Source of the DNA: Qingshengfaniella alkalisoli
Lineage (GTDB): Bacteria > Pseudomonadota > Alphaproteobacteria > Rhodobacterales > Rhodobacteraceae
Assembly (NCBI RefSeq): GCF_007855645.1
Contig: NZ_CP042261.1
Coordinates: 1,693,501 to 1,757,500, forward strand
DNA: 64,000 nt
Reading direction: 5' to 3'
Every line of letters starts with the position of its first letter. The stretch's first letter is position 1. The notes beneath the pieces are model-generated. The model did no database searches. It was given only the letters and a program-made list of their open reading frames with translations, and was not told the DNA's origin. Both the position numbers and the translations under genes were made by a program. Of the stretch, positions 39,558-48,629 are shown piece by piece.

Positions 39558-40391
39558 ATGAAAAACGTAGACATCGGCCCCATCAAGGTCAGCAACGACA
39601 ACCCCCTCACGATCATTGCCGGGCCGTGCCAGCTGGAATCGCTGGATCACGCACTTATGATTGCCACTGCGATGAAGGAAGCATGTGACAAATTCGGCGC
39701 GCAATACGTCTTCAAGGCGTCCTACGACAAAGCGAACCGCACTTCTCTGTCCGGCAAGCGCGGGCTGGGGATCGACGAGGGTCTCGCGATCATGGAGACC
39801 GTGCGCGACCGGCTGGGTGTGCCGACGCTCACCGACATTCATACCCCGGAACAATGCGCGGTTGCCGCGAAAGCCGTAGACATCATCCAGATCCCCGCCT
39901 TCCTTTGCCGTCAGACCGACCTTCTGCTGGCAGCCGGTGAAACCGGTGCGGTCGTCAATATCAAGAAGGGGCAGTTTCTCGCGCCTTGGGACATGGCCAA
40001 TGTCGTCAAGAAGGTGGAATCGACGGGCAATGAACGCCTGCTGCTGACCGAGCGTGGCGCTTCGTTCGGATACAACACGCTGGTTGCCGACATGCGCAGC
40101 CTGCCGACCATGATGCAAACGGGCTATCCTGTTGTGATGGATGCGACGCATTCCGTGCAGCAACCCGGCGGTCTGGGCGGCGCGTCCGGCGGTCAGCGCG
40201 AGTTTGCCCCGGTGATGGCGCGTGCGGCGGTTTCGCTCGGGATCGCATCGGTTTTCATCGAGACACATGAAGACCCGGACAACGCACCCTCAGACGGGCC
40301 GAATATGATCCATCTGTCGGAAATGCCCAAGCTGATCGAAACACTCATGGCCTTCGATAAACTGGCCAAGAACGACCCGATCCGCCTGTGA
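39558..40391 (+). CDS. kdsA: 3-deoxy-8-phosphooctulonate synthase (Kdo-8-P synthase)
   Basis: This 277-residue enzyme condenses arabinose-5-phosphate with phosphoenolpyruvate to make Kdo-8-phosphate for lipopolysaccharide. The family motifs are IIAGPCQLESLDHAL, FKASYDKANRTS, TDIHTPEQ and MDATHSVQQPGG. The asparagine in KANRTS and the absence of a metal cysteine distinguish KdsA subclasses, which I do not assign. The start at 39558 has GGTGGA upstream; a reading to 39525 adds 11 residues. A GC hairpin follows before the convergent gshA. Confidence 0.95.
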   Translation: MKNVDIGPIKVSNDNPLTIIAGPCQLESLDHALMIATAMKEACDKFGAQYVFKASYDKANRTSLSGKRGLGIDEGLAIMETVRDRLGVPTLTDIHTPEQCAVAAKAVDIIQIPAFLCRQTDLLLAAGETGAVVNIKKGQFLAPWDMANVVKKVESTGNERLLLTERGASFGYNTLVADMRSLPTMMQTGYPVVMDATHSVQQPGGLGGASGGQREFAPVMARAAVSLGIASVFIETHEDPDNAPSDGPNMIHLSEMPKLIETLMAFDKLAKNDPIRL

Positions 40392-40400
40392 CCCACGGCA

Positions 40401-40421
40401 GGCGGCGCGAACAGCGCCGCC
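40401..40421. terminator. Possible bidirectional hairpin terminator kdsA/gshA
   Basis: GGCGGCGC (40401-40408) pairs perfectly with GCGCCGCC (40414-40421) across a five-base loop. No T tract follows in either direction, so termination is only suggested by the convergent context. Confidence 0.4.
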
Positions 40422-40426
40422 ATCGA

Positions 40427-41797
40427 TCAGTAGCTGAACTCTTTGTAGATTCTGCTCAGGTCACCCTGCCATTCGCCTTGGTAAAGCGACAGCAATTCAT
40501 CGGCAGGAGTACGACCTGTTTCCACGCTTTCCTGCAGCGCATTCAGGAAATGTGTCTCGTCAGCGATCAGCCCGTCCGCGCCCGGAATCGCCCGCGACTT
40601 CAAGCCCGCTTCGGCAATCGCGACAACTTCCCGCGCCAGATCCTGCATGACCCGACCACCAACCTCCGCTTGCAACCCGTCCCTTGATGCCGCGATCCGC
40701 CAAGCCTCGCGCGTTTCTGTATCCCAATCCTTGACCAGATCCCACGCCGAATCCAGAGATGACTGATCGTAACACAGCCCGACCCAAAGCGCCGGCAACG
40801 CACAGAGCCGTCGCCACGGGCCACCATCGGCTCCTCGCATCTCGATGAATTTCTTGATCCGTGCCTCGGGAAAGATCGTCGTCAGATGATCGGCCCAATC
40901 ACTCAGAGTCGGAACCTCACCGGGCAGCGCGGGCAACTTGCCCTTCAGGAAATCGCGGAAAGACTGGCCGAGCGCGTTGATGTATTTTCCGTCGCGATAG
41001 ACAAAATACATGGGCACATCGAGCGCGTAGTCCACCCACCGCTCGAACCCAAAACCATCCTCGAAGACGAATGGCAACATGCCGGTGCGATCCGCATCCA
41101 GATCCCTCCAAATGCGTGACCGCCAGCTTTTGAACCCGTTCGGCTTGCCTTCCAGGAATGGCGAGTTCGCGAAGAGCGCGGTCGCCACGGGTTGCAAAGC
41201 CAACGCCACGCGCAGCTTCTTCACCATGTCCGCTTCCGAGGCGAAGTCGAGATTCACCTGGACCGTACAGGTCCGGTACATCATCTGCAGACCCAGGTTT
41301 CCGACGGTCTGCATGTAGTCAGTCATCAGCTTGTAGCGACCCTTGGGCATCATCGGCATCTGGTCATGCGTCCAGATCGGGGCGGCACCCAGCCCGATAA
41401 AGCCCGCGCCGATTTCATCTGCTACGGACTGAACCTCGCGCAGATGCTGGTTTACTTCGTCGCAGGTCTCGTGGATCGATTGCAGCGGCGCACCGGACAA
41501 TTCCAGCTGTCCGCCCGGTTCCAGGCTGACATTTGCGCCGTCCTTGGTCAGGCCGATGATATTGTCGCCTTCCAAAACCGGGGCCCAGCCATAACGGTCG
41601 CGCAGCCCTTCGAGGATCGCGCGGATCGACCGTTTCCCTTCATAGGGAAGTGGGTTCAGGGTGTCCTTGCAGTATCCGAATTTCTCATGCTCGGTGCCGA
41701 TGCGCCATTGATCCTTGGGCTTGCTGCCAGCGGACAGATACTCAGCCAGTTGAGACAGGTCCTCGATCGGGCCGCCGCCGCTTTGGGGAATGGACAT
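40427..41797 (-). CDS. gshA: Glutamate-cysteine ligase (plant/alphaproteobacterial type)
   Basis: This 456-residue enzyme makes gamma-glutamylcysteine, the first step of glutathione synthesis. It is the class II type found in alphaproteobacteria and plants, seen in WRIGTEHEKFGYC, NVSLEPGGQLELSGAPL and MYRTCTVQVNLDF. A long C-terminal region reads EMRGADGGPWRRLCALPALW. The start at 41797 (MSIPQSGGG) leaves out a basic extension to 41836. The second enzyme of the pathway, gshB, is at 14849-15790. It is convergent with kdsA. Confidence 0.95.
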   Translation of the reverse strand: MSIPQSGGGPIEDLSQLAEYLSAGSKPKDQWRIGTEHEKFGYCKDTLNPLPYEGKRSIRAILEGLRDRYGWAPVLEGDNIIGLTKDGANVSLEPGGQLELSGAPLQSIHETCDEVNQHLREVQSVADEIGAGFIGLGAAPIWTHDQMPMMPKGRYKLMTDYMQTVGNLGLQMMYRTCTVQVNLDFASEADMVKKLRVALALQPVATALFANSPFLEGKPNGFKSWRSRIWRDLDADRTGMLPFVFEDGFGFERWVDYALDVPMYFVYRDGKYINALGQSFRDFLKGKLPALPGEVPTLSDWADHLTTIFPEARIKKFIEMRGADGGPWRRLCALPALWVGLCYDQSSLDSAWDLVKDWDTETREAWRIAASRDGLQAEVGGRVMQDLAREVVAIAEAGLKSRAIPGADGLIADETHFLNALQESVETGRTPADELLSLYQGEWQGDLSRIYKEFSY

Positions 41798-41860
41798 GGG
41801 TTGGGCTCCGCTCTTCCTGCCTCTGATCCAATCCACAACTGCTGTGAATTGCTCCGGGTG

Positions 41861-42373
41861 TCAACTCAGCCATGTGACAGGTCGTTGCCAGACGATGGTG
41901 GGGTTCCTTCCCGGTCGCTCCAGTCTGTGAAGCATGGCTTGGACATTCAGGCCCGGAAGCTTGGCGAAGGCGTCAAACAACTGATCTGCACCTTTCGCGG
42001 TCACCGGAATGTGAAGAGGCGTCCCGCCATCATGGTCCAACACCCAATGCAAGGGGTGGGAATTGGGGTCGAGCGTCAGGCGGCTTAGGCCATCAGTATC
42101 GACTATGCCGCCTTCCAGCGGTCCGAAATAGGCGATCCGTCCTTCTGTTACCTGCACAACGCCCGGGCCGTCCCCCGGTCGACGGAACCTCTGACGCTGG
42201 ATGCCCGTCACGATCAGCGCGGTCCCGACGAAGCAAATCGCAACCCCGAGCCAGAACAGGATGCCACCTGACGTAAGCACGGCAAGCAGCCCAAGCAGCA
42301 GCACTCCGGCCCCGATGAGGATTTCACGATACCGGATCGCGGCTTCTCGGATCTCGGGTCGTATGATACTCAT
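41861..42373 (-). CDS. Two-helix membrane protein of unknown function
   Basis: This 170-residue protein has two adjacent hydrophobic segments near the N terminus (EILIGAGVLLLGLLAVLTSG and then FWLGVAICFVGTALIVTGI). A soluble C-terminal domain of about 110 residues follows (IAYFGPLEGGIVDTDGLSRL, PLHWVLDHDGGTPLHIPVTA). I do not recognise the domain, although similar proteins occur beside rsmE in Rhodobacterales. GGGAG lies about 8 bases before the ATG. Its start overlaps the rsmE stop (ATGA), so it is cotranslated. Confidence 0.8.
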   Translation of the reverse strand: MSIIRPEIREAAIRYREILIGAGVLLLGLLAVLTSGGILFWLGVAICFVGTALIVTGIQRQRFRRPGDGPGVVQVTEGRIAYFGPLEGGIVDTDGLSRLTLDPNSHPLHWVLDHDGGTPLHIPVTAKGADQLFDAFAKLPGLNVQAMLHRLERPGRNPTIVWQRPVTWLS

Positions 42374-43095
42374 CGCCAATCTCCCAGGGCCGATTGCCAA
42401 AGGGTCAGCGCGGCAACGGCGGCTGTGTCTGCGCGCAAGATGCGGGGGCCCAGCGATAGCACATGTGTCTGCGGCATATTACGCAACCGTTTGCGCTCAG
42501 CGTCGCTGAACCCGCCTTCCGGTCCGATCAGTATCGCCCAAGGTGCACTCGTGGCATCGGGGATCATCAGCCTGTCCCCAACCCTCGCCTCGTCGCAAAA
42601 CAACAAGTTGCGATCCTGCGGCCAACCGGAAATCAACCGGTCAAGCCGTTCCATTTCTTCAACTTTCGGCACAAAGGTTCCACCGCATTGCTCGGCAGCC
42701 TCAACCGCGTGTTTCTGCAGCCGGTCAGCGCGAACACGTTCCGAATTAGTGAAGTCGGTCTGCACGGGCAGGATACGCGCAGCGCCCATTTCAGCCGCCT
42801 TCTCAACGATGAAATCCGTACGGGCTTTCTTGATCGGGGCGAATAAGAGCCACAAATCGGGCGGCAAGTGCAGGGGCTTCGTTTGATGTAAACAGTGCAA
42901 CTCTCCCGCCCGTTTGCCCGCTTGCGCGACCTCGGCAAGCCATTCACCCGATTGCCCGTCAAACAACAGGACATGATCACCCGGCTTCAGCCGCATGACG
43001 CCGAACAGGTAGTGTGCCTGATCGCGCTCCAAAGGAACAGTTTGCTCTGGACCGAGCGGATGATCTACAAAAAGCCTGACTTTCGCGACTGACAT
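42370..43095 (-). CDS. rsmE: 16S rRNA (uracil1498-N3)-methyltransferase
   Basis: This 241-residue SPOUT-class enzyme methylates U1498 of 16S rRNA. The cofactor-binding knot motifs are ILIGPEGGFSDAERKRL and VLSLGPRILRADTAAVAAL, both intact. The PUA-like N terminus reads VRLFVDHPLG and AHYLFGVMRLKPGD. The ATG at 43095 is chosen over a GTG at 43101. It is divergent from ubiA with only 12 bases between start codons. The membrane protein gene downstream overlaps by four bases. Confidence 0.94.
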   Translation of the reverse strand: MSVAKVRLFVDHPLGPEQTVPLERDQAHYLFGVMRLKPGDHVLLFDGQSGEWLAEVAQAGKRAGELHCLHQTKPLHLPPDLWLLFAPIKKARTDFIVEKAAEMGAARILPVQTDFTNSERVRADRLQKHAVEAAEQCGGTFVPKVEEMERLDRLISGWPQDRNLLFCDEARVGDRLMIPDATSAPWAILIGPEGGFSDAERKRLRNMPQTHVLSLGPRILRADTAAVAALTLWQSALGDWR

Positions 43096-43107
43096 GGACA
43101 CCTAGAT

Positions 43108-44067
43108 ATGACGCAGACCACCCGAACGCCAGAGGCCGGAATCGTCGACGCCGTAAAAGGCAACTGGGTGGACCGGAGTGCGCCGGACTGGGCAAAACCC
43201 TATCTGCGCCTTTCACGCGCTGACCGCCCCATCGGGACGTGGCTTCTACTGCTGCCCTGCTGGTGGGGAGCACTGCTGAGCGCGGCAAGTGGCGAGGGGC
43301 TGAGCCTGCGTCTGATCTGGATCCTGTTGGCGTGTAGCGCAGGAGCATGGTTGATGCGCGGCGCAGGCTGCACCTGGAATGACATAACCGACCGCGACAT
43401 CGACGGCAGCGTGGAACGGACACGCATGCGGCCCATCCCCTCCGGCCAAGTCAGCGTGAAACAGGCCTTGGCGTGGATGGTGATACAATCGCTCATTGCG
43501 CTTTGCCTGCTGCTGACATTCAATCTGAACGCCATTCTACTTGGATTCCTTTCCTTGGCGACAGTTGCGATCTATCCATTCGCAAAGCGTTTCACATGGT
43601 GGCCGCAGATCTTCCTGGGGCTGGCTTTCAACTGGGGTGCTTTGCTGGCATGGACGGCAGAATCGGGCCGGCTCGGCTTGCCCGCTATCATCCTGTATCT
43701 GGCGGGTATCGCTTGGACCCTGTTCTATGACACGATCTACGCGCACCAAGACAAAGAGGACGATGCGCTGATCGGAGTGAAATCTACCGCCCGATTGTTC
43801 GGAGAGGACACGCCGCAATGGCTTTGGCGGTTCGCGATCGCTTCGACCGCGCTGATGGCCGTCGCCGCTGTGATGGCCTTCAACTTCACCTTCGGAGCGG
43901 GGTTGATCCTGTCGCTGGTCGGCGTGGCGGCGTTCTTCACACATATGGCCTGGCAGATGCGCATCCTCGACATCGACGACACGAAAACGTGTTTGCGGCT
44001 GTTCCGAAGCAATCGTGATGCGGGGTTGCTCGCTGCGCTGTTTCTTGCCATCGCCGTGCTGGCCTGA
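43108..44067 (+). CDS. ubiA: 4-hydroxybenzoate polyprenyltransferase
   Basis: This 319-residue membrane prenyltransferase attaches the isoprenoid tail to 4-hydroxybenzoate in ubiquinone synthesis. The first aspartate-rich motif is NDITDRDIDGSVERTRMRP, and the second lies in YDTIYAHQDKEDDALIG. About eight membrane segments are visible. The N terminus (LRLSRADRPIGTWLLLLPCW) is typical of Rhodobacterales UbiA. No good ribosome site precedes the ATG, and the rsmE start is only 12 bases away. The ubiA message may therefore be nearly leaderless. Confidence 0.95.
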   Translation: MTQTTRTPEAGIVDAVKGNWVDRSAPDWAKPYLRLSRADRPIGTWLLLLPCWWGALLSAASGEGLSLRLIWILLACSAGAWLMRGAGCTWNDITDRDIDGSVERTRMRPIPSGQVSVKQALAWMVIQSLIALCLLLTFNLNAILLGFLSLATVAIYPFAKRFTWWPQIFLGLAFNWGALLAWTAESGRLGLPAIILYLAGIAWTLFYDTIYAHQDKEDDALIGVKSTARLFGEDTPQWLWRFAIASTALMAVAAVMAFNFTFGAGLILSLVGVAAFFTHMAWQMRILDIDDTKTCLRLFRSNRDAGLLAALFLAIAVLA

Positions 44068-44129
44068 TTGCACGCGCGTCTTGCACAGCCTAAACCTGCC
44101 CTGTTTCGCAGAACAGTATAGAGACACAC

Positions 44130-46046
44130 ATGGCGATTTCCCGAACCACGATTTTTCGAGCTCTGGCCCTGCTTGCGGGCGGTGCGGCCTGCTTTGGCGC
44201 AGCGACCCTTGTTGCTCAGCGGATGGAGGCCAAGACCGAAGAAACCGTGAGGGCGCATCTCTCTGGCCAAGGCTTCGACTGGACGGAAATCTCCGCCGAT
44301 GGGTTGGTCGCCACAATCCATGGGACCGCGCCGGATGAAGCTGCCCGCTTCCGCGCTCTGACCTCAGCCGGTGAAGTTATCAGTCCAGCCAACATACTTG
44401 ACGGCATGACCGTCGCTGCGCAGACGGATTTCATCACGCCTGCCTACCGGCTGGAGTTTATCCGCAACGGGCGGGATCTGACACTTCATGGCCTGATGCC
44501 GGGCGATCAGGATGCAGAAGCCAGCCTTCTCGCCCTGCTTGGCGCGACCATCGATAACCCCAACCTGTCAGAGCTGATCACTGCCACTGGTGAAGACGCC
44601 CCCGACGGCTGGTCCGAGGCGTTGCAAACCGCCATTGAAGCGCTGTTGGAGATGGAGAACGCACGAGTCGTGGTAGAACCCGGCAAGGTCGGGGCCACCG
44701 GGTTGGTTCAAACGCGGCTCGATGCGTCCAACCTGCGTCGCGAACTGGCTGCGACGGCCGGCGACGCGGTTGAACTGGCATTGGAACTTAAACTTCCGCG
44801 CCCGATCGTATCGCCCTTCACGACGCGGTTCAGAATCGACGACCAGGGTGCGCGGTTCGAGGCTTGTGTCGCCGAAAGCGATGCCGGGCTTGCACGCATT
44901 CGCGTCGCCGCCGAAGCCGCTGGGGCGACAGACAGTTCCACCTGCCGTGTTGCCCTTGGCGCGCCAGACCCAAGTTGGGGCGAGGCCGTGTCCACCGGTC
45001 TGACGGCACTTGCGGAAATGGGCGAAGGCACGATCACCTTCTCTGATCTTACCGTGACACTCTTTGTCGGCGAAAACGTTGAAGCGGAAGATGCAGACAC
45101 CATCGCCAATGATCTGGAAGGAGAACTACCCACGATCTATTCGCTGACGCTGCTGACGCCGGATACAGGCGAAGACACCTCACCCGCGCGGACACTCAGC
45201 TTCACCGCAACAATCAGCCCCGAAGGCCTGACAGTTCTGCGTGGTGCCGTGCCAGACGCACAGTCTCTCGACGCCGTCGAAAGCCTCGCCTCCGCGCGTT
45301 TCGGTACTGAAGATCTCGACATCAACGTCCGTCCTGACGAATCCCTACCCCTAGGTTGGTCAGTCAAGGTTCTCGCGGGCCTGAATGCGCTCAGCACACT
45401 GAACAATGGCGCCTTGAGAGTAACTGCCGATCGTATTTCCCTGAATGGCATGTCCTATGACGAGGATGCACAGGCCAGCATCGCCGGAAGCCTGTCCGAT
45501 GCGCTCGGCCCTGACGTGCATTACGAGTTGGACATCGCCCATGAGGACAGACCGGAGCCCGTGAACGATCTACCGACCCCCGAAGAATGTGTCGCACAGG
45601 TCAATGAACAAATCGCACTAAACAAAATCACGTTTGATCCGGGCTCAATCGAATTGAACGCAAGTGGCTATGAAACGGTCGGACAGATCGCAACGGTTCT
45701 GCGAAAATGCCCCCAGGTTCCAATGGAAATCAGCGGGCATACGGACAGCCAGGGTCGAGAGGAACTGAACCAGCAACTTAGCCAGGCGCGTGCCGATGCC
45801 GTCCTGAACGCATTGATGGCCCGTCGCGTGCTGGTCGGTAATCTCTCCGCCAAGGGCTACGGCGAGAACGAGCCCATCGCCGACAACGACACAGAAGAAG
45901 GCCGCGAGACAAACCGCCGGATCGAGTTCCGTCTGACGCCGACGGAAGAGGAAGTCGCCACCGAAGGGGACGAGCCGCTTGAATCAGACGGCGAAGCTGG
46001 TAGTGAAACAGAAAACCAGCCGGAAGCCGAAGATGGACAGAACTGA
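44130..46046 (+). CDS. OmpA-family outer-membrane protein with triplicated N-terminal repeat
   Basis: This 638-residue envelope protein has an N-terminal signal or anchor (about residues 8-30). Its C-terminal OmpA/MotB peptidoglycan-binding domain spans about 497-605 (ISGHTDSQGREELNQQLSQA, then GENEPIADNDTEEGRETNRR). The N-terminal 470 residues hold three similar units with tryptophans at about 161, 283 and 410, each with the pattern W...A...L..L...G....V...G. They may be BON-like domains. The acidic C-terminal tail (EEEVATEGDEPLESDGEAG) is unusual. The protein probably tethers the outer membrane to the cell wall. It overlaps the next gene by 14 bases. Confidence 0.86.
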   Translation: MAISRTTIFRALALLAGGAACFGAATLVAQRMEAKTEETVRAHLSGQGFDWTEISADGLVATIHGTAPDEAARFRALTSAGEVISPANILDGMTVAAQTDFITPAYRLEFIRNGRDLTLHGLMPGDQDAEASLLALLGATIDNPNLSELITATGEDAPDGWSEALQTAIEALLEMENARVVVEPGKVGATGLVQTRLDASNLRRELAATAGDAVELALELKLPRPIVSPFTTRFRIDDQGARFEACVAESDAGLARIRVAAEAAGATDSSTCRVALGAPDPSWGEAVSTGLTALAEMGEGTITFSDLTVTLFVGENVEAEDADTIANDLEGELPTIYSLTLLTPDTGEDTSPARTLSFTATISPEGLTVLRGAVPDAQSLDAVESLASARFGTEDLDINVRPDESLPLGWSVKVLAGLNALSTLNNGALRVTADRISLNGMSYDEDAQASIAGSLSDALGPDVHYELDIAHEDRPEPVNDLPTPEECVAQVNEQIALNKITFDPGSIELNASGYETVGQIATVLRKCPQVPMEISGHTDSQGREELNQQLSQARADAVLNALMARRVLVGNLSAKGYGENEPIADNDTEEGRETNRRIEFRLTPTEEEVATEGDEPLESDGEAGSETENQPEAEDGQN

Positions 46047-46362
46047 ATTCATACTTGCCGCCACAATTCTGCTGTTCTGCGCATTCTGCTTCGGGATGCT
46101 TTGTCACTGGATGGTGACCCGGTTGTCGCGCGTATCCAAAGCCGAAATCGGCGAATTGGACGGGATGGCTGAAGCCCTGCACGAAGCGGAAGCGCAGCGT
46201 GACAGCGCCTTGGCCGAACGTGAAGCGACGGAGGCACGTCTGCGTGGACGACTGGCACAAACCGAGGCCGAGCTACGCGCGGCTATGGATGGACTACGCG
46301 CCGCGCGCGCGGAAACGCAGGAATTGCAGGAATACATCTCGCGCCAGAACATGACGTCGTGA
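46033..46362 (+). CDS. Small membrane protein with coiled-coil tail
   Basis: This 109-residue protein has one hydrophobic segment (about residues 6-28, ILAATILLFCAFCFGMLCHW). A charged helical coiled coil (EALHEAEAQRDSALAEREA, then LRAAMDGLRAARAETQELQ) follows. The start at 46033 is inside the end of the OmpA gene, a 14-base overlap, so it is translationally coupled to it and may work with it. I do not recognise a family domain. It is convergent with moaE. Confidence 0.78.
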   Translation: MDRTEFILAATILLFCAFCFGMLCHWMVTRLSRVSKAEIGELDGMAEALHEAEAQRDSALAEREATEARLRGRLAQTEAELRAAMDGLRAARAETQELQEYISRQNMTS

Positions 46363-46366
46363 TCGT

Positions 46367-46825
46367 CTAAAGCTTGGGTTCGTCCCATCTGGCGAGCGCG
46401 TCTTCGTCTTCACCCCGCGCGTCAACCCATGCTTCTCCCGAGCCGGAGTGTTCCTTTTTCCAGAACGGCGCGCGGGATTTCAAATAGTCCATCAGAAATT
46501 CACTCGCAGCGAAAGCGTCAGCGCGATGCGGCGCTGCGGTCGCAACCATCATGATCGTATCGCCCGGTACCAGACGACCATAACGGTGGATGATCAACGC
46601 ACCCGTCAGCAACCAGCGATCAACTGCTTCGGCCCGACACGTTTCCAGCGCTTGCTCGGTCATTGCGGGATAGTGCTCGATTTCCATCGCGACCAAATCG
46701 CCTGTGGCGTTATTCCGGACAATGCCAGAAAATGACACCACGGCCCCCGCGCCAGACTGCGCCAACGTGAAAACATTCAGCTCCGCACCTGCATCGAATG
46801 CTTCGGACTGCACCCGCACCGACAT
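46367..46825 (-). CDS. moaE: Molybdopterin synthase catalytic subunit
   Basis: This 152-residue large subunit of molybdopterin synthase uses MoaD thiocarboxylate to add the dithiolene sulfurs to cyclic pyranopterin monophosphate. Family motifs are GAVVSFSGIVRNNATGD, MEIEHYPAMTEQAL and HRYGRLVPGD, and KSRAPFWKKEHS contains the catalytic-type lysines. It lies one base after the moaD stop and forms the end of a pgsA-moaD-moaE run. Confidence 0.94.
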   Translation of the reverse strand: MSVRVQSEAFDAGAELNVFTLAQSGAGAVVSFSGIVRNNATGDLVAMEIEHYPAMTEQALETCRAEAVDRWLLTGALIIHRYGRLVPGDTIMMVATAAPHRADAFAASEFLMDYLKSRAPFWKKEHSGSGEAWVDARGEDEDALARWDEPKL

Positions 46826-46826
46826 C

Positions 46827-47075
46827 TTAGCCTCCGGTCATGGGCGGGAAGAATGCCACCTCGCGAGCGCTGGCCAGAGAGGTATCAAACTCAGCCAGCT
46901 CCTGATCTATCGCTACACGGATCGCGGACAAGTCAGCGAAGGCAGCGGCGTAATTCTCATCCCGCATCTTCAACTCTTCTACCAGATCGCGCGCAGTGGC
47001 CGCTGATGTGTCCAGCCGCTCCTTCGGAAGACCAATACGCTCACGCACCCAAGCAAAGTAGACGACATCGATCAT
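46827..47075 (-). CDS. moaD: Molybdopterin synthase sulfur carrier subunit
   Basis: This 82-residue ubiquitin-fold protein ends in Gly-Gly (FFPPMTGG), the site that MoeB adenylates and a sulfurtransferase then thiolates. The N terminus is MIDVVYFAWVRERIGLP. The start at 47075 has a strong AAGGAGG site and overlaps the pgsA stop by four bases (ATGA). It works with moaE downstream. The probable activating enzyme is the moeB-like protein at 5675-6745, which is unusually separated. Confidence 0.93.
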   Translation of the reverse strand: MIDVVYFAWVRERIGLPKERLDTSAATARDLVEELKMRDENYAAAFADLSAIRVAIDQELAEFDTSLASAREVAFFPPMTGG

Positions 47076-47740
47076 CGGCCCGCCTCCTTCAGCAACGGGA
47101 GCGCCTTCGAGAAATAATCCCATCCCGTGATGCCCGTCAGAAGTCCCGCGATCCAGAAGAGCGCGACGCCCAGATACCACGACCATTGCTCGATCATCGC
47201 GTCACGCCACACCGGGTTGTGATTTTGCGCACCGCTGGTCAACAGGTCCTGATATTCCTGTGGCTGCATGGAACGGAACAACCAGTCATTTTGCTCCGTC
47301 ATCCCCAGCGCAAGCAGCAGAAAAGTCAGTGCTAGCATCTGCAGCGTGGTTTTCCACTTGGCCAGTTTCGTGACCTTCAGCAGCCCCGCTTGCGCCCCGA
47401 GAAATTCCCTCAGGCCGGATACAAAAACCTCGCGGAACAGGATCACCGTTCCGGGAATGACCAACCAGGGGCTGAGACGGCTTGCGCCCAACACAACCAC
47501 AATCGTCAGCATCACCATCGCCTTGTCCGCTATCGGATCCAGCATCGCACCGAAGCGGCTTTCCAGCTTGTATTTCCGCGCGATGTAGCCGTCCACCCAA
47601 TCGGTGACAGATGCCAGAACGAACAAACCGAGCGCCAGCCAATAGGACAGCGGCGTCGGCACGGCCACGAAGACGAGCAAAACAAGCGGGGCCGCGATCA
47701 ACCGCGCGACCGTCAGTATATTTGGAAGGGTCCAAGTCAT
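47072..47740 (-). CDS. pgsA: CDP-diacylglycerol-glycerol-3-phosphate 3-phosphatidyltransferase
   Basis: This 222-residue membrane enzyme makes phosphatidylglycerophosphate, the precursor of phosphatidylglycerol and cardiolipin. The CDP-alcohol phosphotransferase signature is complete: DWVDGYIAR, followed after eight residues by GAMLDPIADK. Four or more hydrophobic segments are visible. Its tail overlaps the moaD start, so lipid and molybdopterin genes are cotranslated, which appears conserved in the order. No strong ribosome site precedes the ATG. Confidence 0.95.
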   Translation of the reverse strand: MTWTLPNILTVARLIAAPLVLLVFVAVPTPLSYWLALGLFVLASVTDWVDGYIARKYKLESRFGAMLDPIADKAMVMLTIVVVLGASRLSPWLVIPGTVILFREVFVSGLREFLGAQAGLLKVTKLAKWKTTLQMLALTFLLLALGMTEQNDWLFRSMQPQEYQDLLTSGAQNHNPVWRDAMIEQWSWYLGVALFWIAGLLTGITGWDYFSKALPLLKEAGR

Positions 47741-47833
47741 GCCGCAGGTTTATCCGTTCAGGTTCCGGGTGAGAAGTTGAAAACCACACGCACCACTGAA
47801 AACAGTATCAAACCGGCGACGGGAAGTGCCGAC

Positions 47834-48628
47834 CTATGGCCGGCCGGATACGAGTTGCCAAAGCTGCGACACCGAAAAGAAGATCGCGGCGAGACAAACA
47901 ATCGTCGGTCCTGCGGGCGTGTCGAGCCAGTAGGCCGCCCAAAGCCCTCCGATTGCGGAGGCGCCGCCGAGCAGCGCCGCAACCAGCACCATGCGTTCAG
48001 GCGTCGAGGAAAACACGCGCGCGGAAGCGGCAGGGATGACCAGCATCGCGCCGATCAGCAGAGCCCCCACCACCTTGATCGCAACCGCGACGACCACCGC
48101 CAAGGCAATTGTCAAAACAAGCTGCTCGCGTTTCGGATCACCACCTGCAGCATAGGCCAGATCAGGATTGACAGTCGCAGTCAGCAAGCCTTGCCAACGC
48201 AGCGCAATCAGCAGCACGACCAGGACGCCGCCACCCCAAATCACGGCCAGATCACCCTTGCCGACCGCAAGGATGTCCCCGAACAGATAGGCCATCAGAT
48301 CCACACGAACGCCATGCAGAAAGGAAACCGCCACAAGTCCAAACGCAAGGGCCGAATGCGCCAGCACACCCAACATCGTGTCCATTGCATATGCCTTGTG
48401 GCTCAGTCCGGACACCAGCAGCGCCATCAACAGGACGGCACCCAGCACACCTGCAAAGATCGACACCGAGAGCGCCAGCGCCAGCGCCACGCCCAGAATA
48501 GCGGCATGTGCGGTGGCATCTCCGAAATAGGCCATGCGCCGCCATATCACGAAGCACCCCAGCGGGGCTGCCGCAAGCGCAACGCCCAACCCGGCGAGAA
48601 CAGCACGCATCATGAAATCGTCAAGCAT
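47834..48628 (-). CDS. znuB: Zinc ABC transporter permease ZnuB
   Basis: This 264-residue permease of the metal ABC3 family moves zinc across the inner membrane. It has about eight hydrophobic segments. Motifs are GCFVIWRRMAYFGDATAHAA and VVGALLIGAMLVIPAASAR, both typical of ZnuB. The start at 48628 has GAGG upstream; an extension to 48775 would overlap znuC. It lies one base after the znuC stop in a zur-znuC-znuB operon. Confidence 0.94.
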   Translation of the reverse strand: MLDDFMMRAVLAGLGVALAAAPLGCFVIWRRMAYFGDATAHAAILGVALALALSVSIFAGVLGAVLLMALLVSGLSHKAYAMDTMLGVLAHSALAFGLVAVSFLHGVRVDLMAYLFGDILAVGKGDLAVIWGGGVLVVLLIALRWQGLLTATVNPDLAYAAGGDPKREQLVLTIALAVVVAVAIKVVGALLIGAMLVIPAASARVFSSTPERMVLVAALLGGASAIGGLWAAYWLDTPAGPTIVCLAAIFFSVSQLWQLVSGRP

Positions 48629-48629
48629 T

